This document shows positions 60,517 through 64,000 of a DNA stretch of 64,000 nucleotides, piece after piece (within the stretch, counting starts at the first letter, position 1; every line of letters starts with the position of its first letter). The stretch is from Marinomonas profundimaris (GTDB taxonomy: Bacteria; Pseudomonadota; Gammaproteobacteria; Pseudomonadales; Marinomonadaceae): contig NZ_AYOZ01000045.1 of assembly GCF_000508165.1 (NCBI RefSeq), positions 62,001 to 126,000 of the forward strand. The letters are read 5' to 3'. Below the pieces are notes generated by a model that did not search any database, was not told where the DNA came from, and saw only the letters and a list, made by a program, of their open reading frames with translations. A program made the translations under genes and the position numbers.

Positions 60517-60796
60517 GCACGCATTACCCGAAACGAAAGATCAGGTACATCGTGTACTCATTGGTAAGAAGCAAATTCTTGTCACAGAAGAGGAACCGTT
60601 ATTGGTTCAGCTTGAACGTGCAGGCATTCATATAGAATATCAATGTCGCGAAGGGTATTGCTCTTCTTGCTCTGTGAAGCTCTTATGGGGACACGTCAGT
60701 TACCCATTTGAGCCTTTAGCGTGGGTGCAAAGCGGTTATATGTTAGCCTGTTGTGCGATCGTGAAAAGCGATATCGAAATCGCTTTTTTCGATTAA
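60485..60796 (+). CDS. yfaE: 2Fe-2S ferredoxin, YfaE-like
   Basis: 103 residues (or 98 from the ATG at 60500). A plant-type [2Fe-2S] domain: cluster cysteines in [18 protein letters not shown] and the final one in MLACCAIV. It matches E. coli YfaE, the third gene of the nrdAB operon, which donates electrons to rebuild the NrdB di-iron tyrosyl radical. Its start lies inside nrdB, so translation is probably coupled. No independent ribosome binding site is clear; the first 20 residues are not conserved. Confidence 0.88.
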   Translation: MTQTSMTSISKHALPETKDQVHRVLIGKKQILVTEEEPLLVQLERAGIHIEYQCREGYCSSCSVKLLWGHVSYPFEPLAWVQSGYMLACCAIVKSDIEIAFFD

Positions 60797-60825
60797 CCCC
60801 CGTCCAATCCGTTTTTCGACTTCCC

Positions 60826-61431
60826 TTAGCCCAATGTGCGATAACCCGCGTAAATTCGAGTTGCTGTGGTTATCCAACAAATCCCACCAAACACATACGC
60901 CAACAAGGAAAAATGCGCTGGCAATAAACAAATCAACACTAAAAACGCGATGGTTTCTGCCCCTTCCGCCAAACCACCTAAGAAATACAAAGATTTATTG
61001 CCGTATTCCAAACGCTCAATTTTTCGTTTTTCTGCCATAATAGCAAACGCTAAAAAGCTGCTTCCCGTTCCCATAAAGGAAAAAATCAAAAAGCTTGCCG
61101 CTAGCGCATTCTCTATCGGATTCATCAGAGCGAAACCGAAAATCACGGCTGAATAAAAAATAAAATCTAACGTAATGTCCAAATATCCACCTAAGTCGGT
61201 GGGCCCCTGCACCCTCGCGACGGCGCCATCCAGCCCATCCAGTACCCGATTAATGACAATAAAAACCAACGCCAATACTGTATTGCCAAAGTACAACGCA
61301 GGCAGCACCAGAATGCCGATAAAAAATCCCAACAGGGTAATCCAATTGGCCTTCACGCCAACCTTATTCAACCCCATGGCCATAAGACGTAACGGGGTTT
61401 TCAAAGACTTAATAAAAAACGTGTCTAACAT
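60826..61431 (-). CDS. CDP-alcohol phosphatidyltransferase family protein
   Basis: 201 residues with about six membrane helices. The CDP-alcohol phosphotransferase signature is present: D-x-x-DG-x-x-AR in RVLDGLDGAVAR, then G-x3-D-x3-D in LGGYLDITLD (seven rather than eight residues between AR and G). It should transfer a phosphatidyl or other phosphoalcohol group in the inner membrane. The acceptor is unknown. It lies convergent to the ferredoxin gene, 29 bases away, and divergent from the esterase gene. Confidence 0.88.
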   Translation of the reverse strand: MLDTFFIKSLKTPLRLMAMGLNKVGVKANWITLLGFFIGILVLPALYFGNTVLALVFIVINRVLDGLDGAVARVQGPTDLGGYLDITLDFIFYSAVIFGFALMNPIENALAASFLIFSFMGTGSSFLAFAIMAEKRKIERLEYGNKSLYFLGGLAEGAETIAFLVLICLLPAHFSLLAYVFGGICWITTATRIYAGYRTLG

Positions 61432-61545
61432 TCAAAACAACCTTGATTCCATAGGGACGAAGCTTTCAAAGACTTGATACAATATAAGCCAACAGGTGTC
61501 ACTCTCACCATCCATTGACTCACTATTTAACATAATAAGGTAACT

Positions 61546-62307
61546 ATGATTCACGCCAAGCAATATGGTTCCTCTGGCCCTAATCTTATTGTCATTCACG
61601 GTTTATTTGGCAACGCAGACAATTGGCACTCCATAGCACAAGCTTTAGCGGAACAGTTTACTGTGTATTGTGTTGACCTGCCTAATCACGGTAAATCGGA
61701 CAACATGATGGACGCGACTTACCCGAAAATGGCCGATGAGATACTCGATTGGGCAAAGGCCAACCATGTTGATTCGTTTTATTTATTGGGGCATTCAATG
61801 GGCGGAAAAGTGGCGATGCAAATGTCGGCAATGGCTCTTCCGGAGCAAATAAAAAAATTGATTGTGGTGGACATTGCACCAGTGGATTACCAAGCCAGCC
61901 ACACTCGAATTTTAGACGGTTTGAAGGCCATCAATAACGGTGACATTCACTCGCGAAAAGAAGCGGACGCACTCTTAAGCCAATACGAACCCAACCTTGC
62001 CGTCAGACAGTTTTTATTAAAAAATCTAATGAAAAGTGAGCAAGGCTTTAAACTTTCTTTGTCGGTCGACAATATTGCGAACAGCTACGCGACGATTCTA
62101 AAAAAACCCACCATTGAAACAGCGGTCACCACACCAACGCTGTTTATCAAAGGTGAACACTCAGATTACATTGTCGCTGAGCATCAAAAGGCCATTACAG
62201 ACCGTTTTTCAAACGCGAGTTTTAAAGTGATATCGGGCGCAGGACACTGGCTTCACGCGGAAAAACCCGTCCCCTTTACCAGTTTAGTGAAACGTTTTTT
62301 ACAATAA
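61546..62307 (+). CDS. Alpha/beta hydrolase, YbfF-like esterase
   Basis: 253 residues. The nucleophile elbow GHSMGG (Ser in LLGHSMGGKVAM), oxyanion motif HGLFGNADNW and late His in GAGHWLHAEKP give the catalytic triad with an Asp near 120-200. It matches the YbfF family of esterases acting on short to medium acyl esters or acyl-CoA. Cytoplasmic. The AAGG site precedes the ATG. Its stop is directly adjacent to the stop of the convergent binding-protein gene. Confidence 0.9.
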   Translation: MIHAKQYGSSGPNLIVIHGLFGNADNWHSIAQALAEQFTVYCVDLPNHGKSDNMMDATYPKMADEILDWAKANHVDSFYLLGHSMGGKVAMQMSAMALPEQIKKLIVVDIAPVDYQASHTRILDGLKAINNGDIHSRKEADALLSQYEPNLAVRQFLLKNLMKSEQGFKLSLSVDNIANSYATILKKPTIETAVTTPTLFIKGEHSDYIVAEHQKAITDRFSNASFKVISGAGHWLHAEKPVPFTSLVKRFLQ

Positions 62308-63213
62308 TTAATCGCATATTGTGTCGGAACAAAGACCAAAACGGTCTTTCAAATAGGAAGAAGAAGGTAATACAATGCCATGGGATTTAATCAGATAAGG
62401 GTTAAAGCTGACCCGCAATCGATCGGGGTATACGGCATCGAGCAGTATCCCTTTTGTTTCCCAGGCGGTCAGTCGTTCTGCCAGCGACTGTAACTTAGCG
62501 TCATTATCCGAATAAATAGCAAACAATGAGCCTGAACGCACGAAAGCCAAAGAAGGCCCGATCATCACTTGTTGTTTGTGAAACAGTAACCTCAAAATAT
62601 CCTGCGCATTGCCATTTTTATACAGCTCTGAATCCACTAACGAAACAATCAACGCCGAGTCTTCTAGAATAAAGTTTATCGACCTCAACACAGACAGCCG
62701 ATCCGTCTGTGTTTTTATAAATTGGAAAACAAAACCATATTGATCCGCTTGGGCCATCATGTCTTCTTCATTAACAAACAGATGATCACTATAAATCACC
62801 GCAAGCGGTTTGCGATCAAACCACACGGCTTGCAGTAAATTCAATCGGGTTGCCAGCGGCGCGCCAGAAAAAACACCACTAACAGGCATTGCGCATTGCG
62901 GCTTTATTTTAAGATACTCTTCTTGCCCAATGAAAACCGCCATAACCGCCCCAACAGCAGCGACTGAGCACACCTTTCGGAAGCTTTCAGCTCCCACGGT
63001 AACCATCACATCATCATGCTTAAGGACGTTAATATTTTGAACAAACAACGTGCTGCGAACAGGAATTAATGGTTTTTTTATCGTTAATAGCTTAGACAGT
63101 TGGAATGTCAGAGAACGTACTGAACTTTCTTCGGTATCGTGTATAACATAAATTGCTGCAGGCACCTTCAATGAAGCCAGCAGCAAAAATATAAGAAGAA
63201 AAAACCTTTGCAC
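62308..63213 (-). CDS. Periplasmic ABC-type substrate-binding protein
   Basis: 301 residues. Signal peptide (about 1-18, ending VPA/A). The mature part has a two-lobe periplasmic-binding pattern with MVTVGAESFRKVC, LAVIYSDH and a closing segment, most like the ABC_sub_bind (PF04392) family. The ligand is not known. It lies 17 bases after the TonB receptor gene on the same strand, so the two probably form an uptake unit in which it collects the ligand after outer-membrane import; this is inference. Confidence 0.65.
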   Translation of the reverse strand: MQRFFLLIFLLLASLKVPAAIYVIHDTEESSVRSLTFQLSKLLTIKKPLIPVRSTLFVQNINVLKHDDVMVTVGAESFRKVCSVAAVGAVMAVFIGQEEYLKIKPQCAMPVSGVFSGAPLATRLNLLQAVWFDRKPLAVIYSDHLFVNEEDMMAQADQYGFVFQFIKTQTDRLSVLRSINFILEDSALIVSLVDSELYKNGNAQDILRLLFHKQQVMIGPSLAFVRSGSLFAIYSDNDAKLQSLAERLTAWETKGILLDAVYPDRLRVSFNPYLIKSHGIVLPSSSYLKDRFGLCSDTICD

Positions 63214-63230
63214 GTTTCTATTAATCCTAA

Positions 63231-64000
63231 TTAGAAAGTGACATTACTAAAGACATAATAAAATGTGTCTTTATCTAAATTATTGTGTCTGGAAACCAAT
63301 GCATTACCATCCAAGCGCGCTTCCATCCCAAATCCCATTGTCGCTTTAGAGTATCCACCTAACGATAACTTGTAAGATAGCCAAGTGTTGAGATACTCAT
63401 AATCTTTTCCATTTAATTTTTCGCCATACCAATAATAACCATTTAAAAACCATTGCTCCGTTAATGGCTGGCTGCCGAAAAAAGACATCATCACAGGAGA
63501 TGTTGAATCCAGTATTCTTTTATTATCCGTTTGTGTGTCTTGATAAGCATAGGTGAAACGCGTCATTGCGCCAGAACGAAAACGCCAGTCCAATTCAAAC
63601 TCTACGCCGTTAATGTCAATATTTTCCACTACGCCCTCTTCAAGGGCTGCATCGACGCCACCTTGAGAGAAGTATTTTCGACTAAGTACCATGTCCTTAA
63701 TTTCATCATGGTAAAGTTTAGCGTCTATAGATAAACCTTGGCCTGGCCAGTAATGGTAATAGCCAATTTCATAAGAGGTGATTTTTTCAGCGTCTTCCCC
63801 CTGATCAGCGTAAGTTGTGTAAGAACTTTCACCATTAGACAAAACATAATGCCATTTAAAATACTGATCTGATAAATCAGGCGTTCGGATGGCTTTTGAT
63901 ACATTGAATCTAACCGCCTCTTGTTCAGATATTTTATAAGTGACCCCAAATTTTGGAGATAAAAACGTCCCACCCATTTGCGTATTTTCTAGCATGGCAC
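63231..64000 (-). CDS. TonB-dependent receptor, C-terminal part (truncated by window end)
   Basis: 256 codons of the C-terminal beta-barrel; the frame stays open to the end of the window, so the signal, plug and TonB box are missing. Barrel strands such as FGVTYKISEQEAVRFNVSKA, IRTPDLSDQYF, the NIDINGVEFELDWRF segment and the terminal aromatic VFSNVTF are those of TonB-dependent outer-membrane receptors. The ligand (siderophore, haem, cobalamin or other) cannot be told. Followed at 17 bases by a periplasmic binding protein. Confidence 0.85.
   Translation of the reverse strand, partial: AMLENTQMGGTFLSPKFGVTYKISEQEAVRFNVSKAIRTPDLSDQYFKWHYVLSNGESSYTTYADQGEDAEKITSYEIGYYHYWPGQGLSIDAKLYHDEIKDMVLSRKYFSQGGVDAALEEGVVENIDINGVEFELDWRFRSGAMTRFTYAYQDTQTDNKRILDSTSPVMMSFFGSQPLTEQWFLNGYYWYGEKLNGKDYEYLNTWLSYKLSLGGYSKATMGFGMEARLDGNALVSRHNNLDKDTFYYVFSNVTF

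Overview
This 64 kb window reads as an ordinary, densely coded stretch of chromosome from a marine gammaproteobacterium. Gene content and protein style (paired NADRD-type chemoreceptor, Pseudomonas-like fadBA, dusB-fis, accBC-prmA, purHD, nrdAB-ferredoxin, coq7-pdxH) point to Oceanospirillales, most likely Marinomonas or a close relative. This is inference from protein resemblance, since no rRNA or other marker gene is present. I saw no tRNA, rRNA, CRISPR array, insertion sequence, phage gene or attachment site.

Layout. 0-2.8 kb: an orphan periplasmic sugar-binding protein, an RpiR-type regulator and a small membrane protein. 2.9-13.8 kb: two chemoreceptors flank a catalase-peroxidase gene with an OxyR-like operator and a cytosine permease/deaminase pair (codB-codA); a 2-hydroxyacid dehydrogenase follows. 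13.9-24.8 kb: nine same-strand genes form an almost complete fatty acid beta-oxidation module (fadA, fadB, etfA, etfB, an isomerase-type crotonase, a DUF2889 protein, fadD, a free SCP2 domain protein and a large acyl-CoA dehydrogenase). 24.9-31.4 kb: CobW-type GTPase, DUF481 outer-membrane protein, RNA methyltransferase, TraB/GumN protein, NCS2 purine permease with a structured leader, a methyltransferase and a small protein. 31.7-34.9 kb: a Cpx-type envelope stress system (sensor, regulator, divergent CpxP/Spy chaperone) with an exact CpxR box between the divergent genes.

35-40.1 kb: branched-chain aminotransferase, diguanylate cyclase, DUF1294, acetyltransferase, DUF2333 and a lipoprotein. 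40.2-51 kb: core housekeeping genes on the plus strand (dsbD, accB, accC, prmA, zinc-ribbon membrane protein, dusB, fis, purH, purD). 51-56.7 kb: small membrane protein, a large 7TM receptor with degenerate kinase and receiver regions, HIT protein, coq7, pdxH, AlkB-like dioxygenase and a DUF1624 membrane protein. 57-60.8 kb: class Ia ribonucleotide reductase nrdA, nrdB and its ferredoxin, preceded by a pair of NrdR-like boxes. 60.8-64 kb: CDP-alcohol phosphatidyltransferase, an esterase-like hydrolase, a periplasmic ABC-type binding protein and the truncated 3' end of a TonB-dependent receptor gene.

No obviously new multi-gene system stands out. The best leads are a receptor whose histidine kinase and receiver residues are lost, a structured leader before the purine permease, a DUF2889 gene translationally coupled to an isomerase-type crotonase inside the beta-oxidation module, and a chemoreceptor with an internally duplicated sensor domain.
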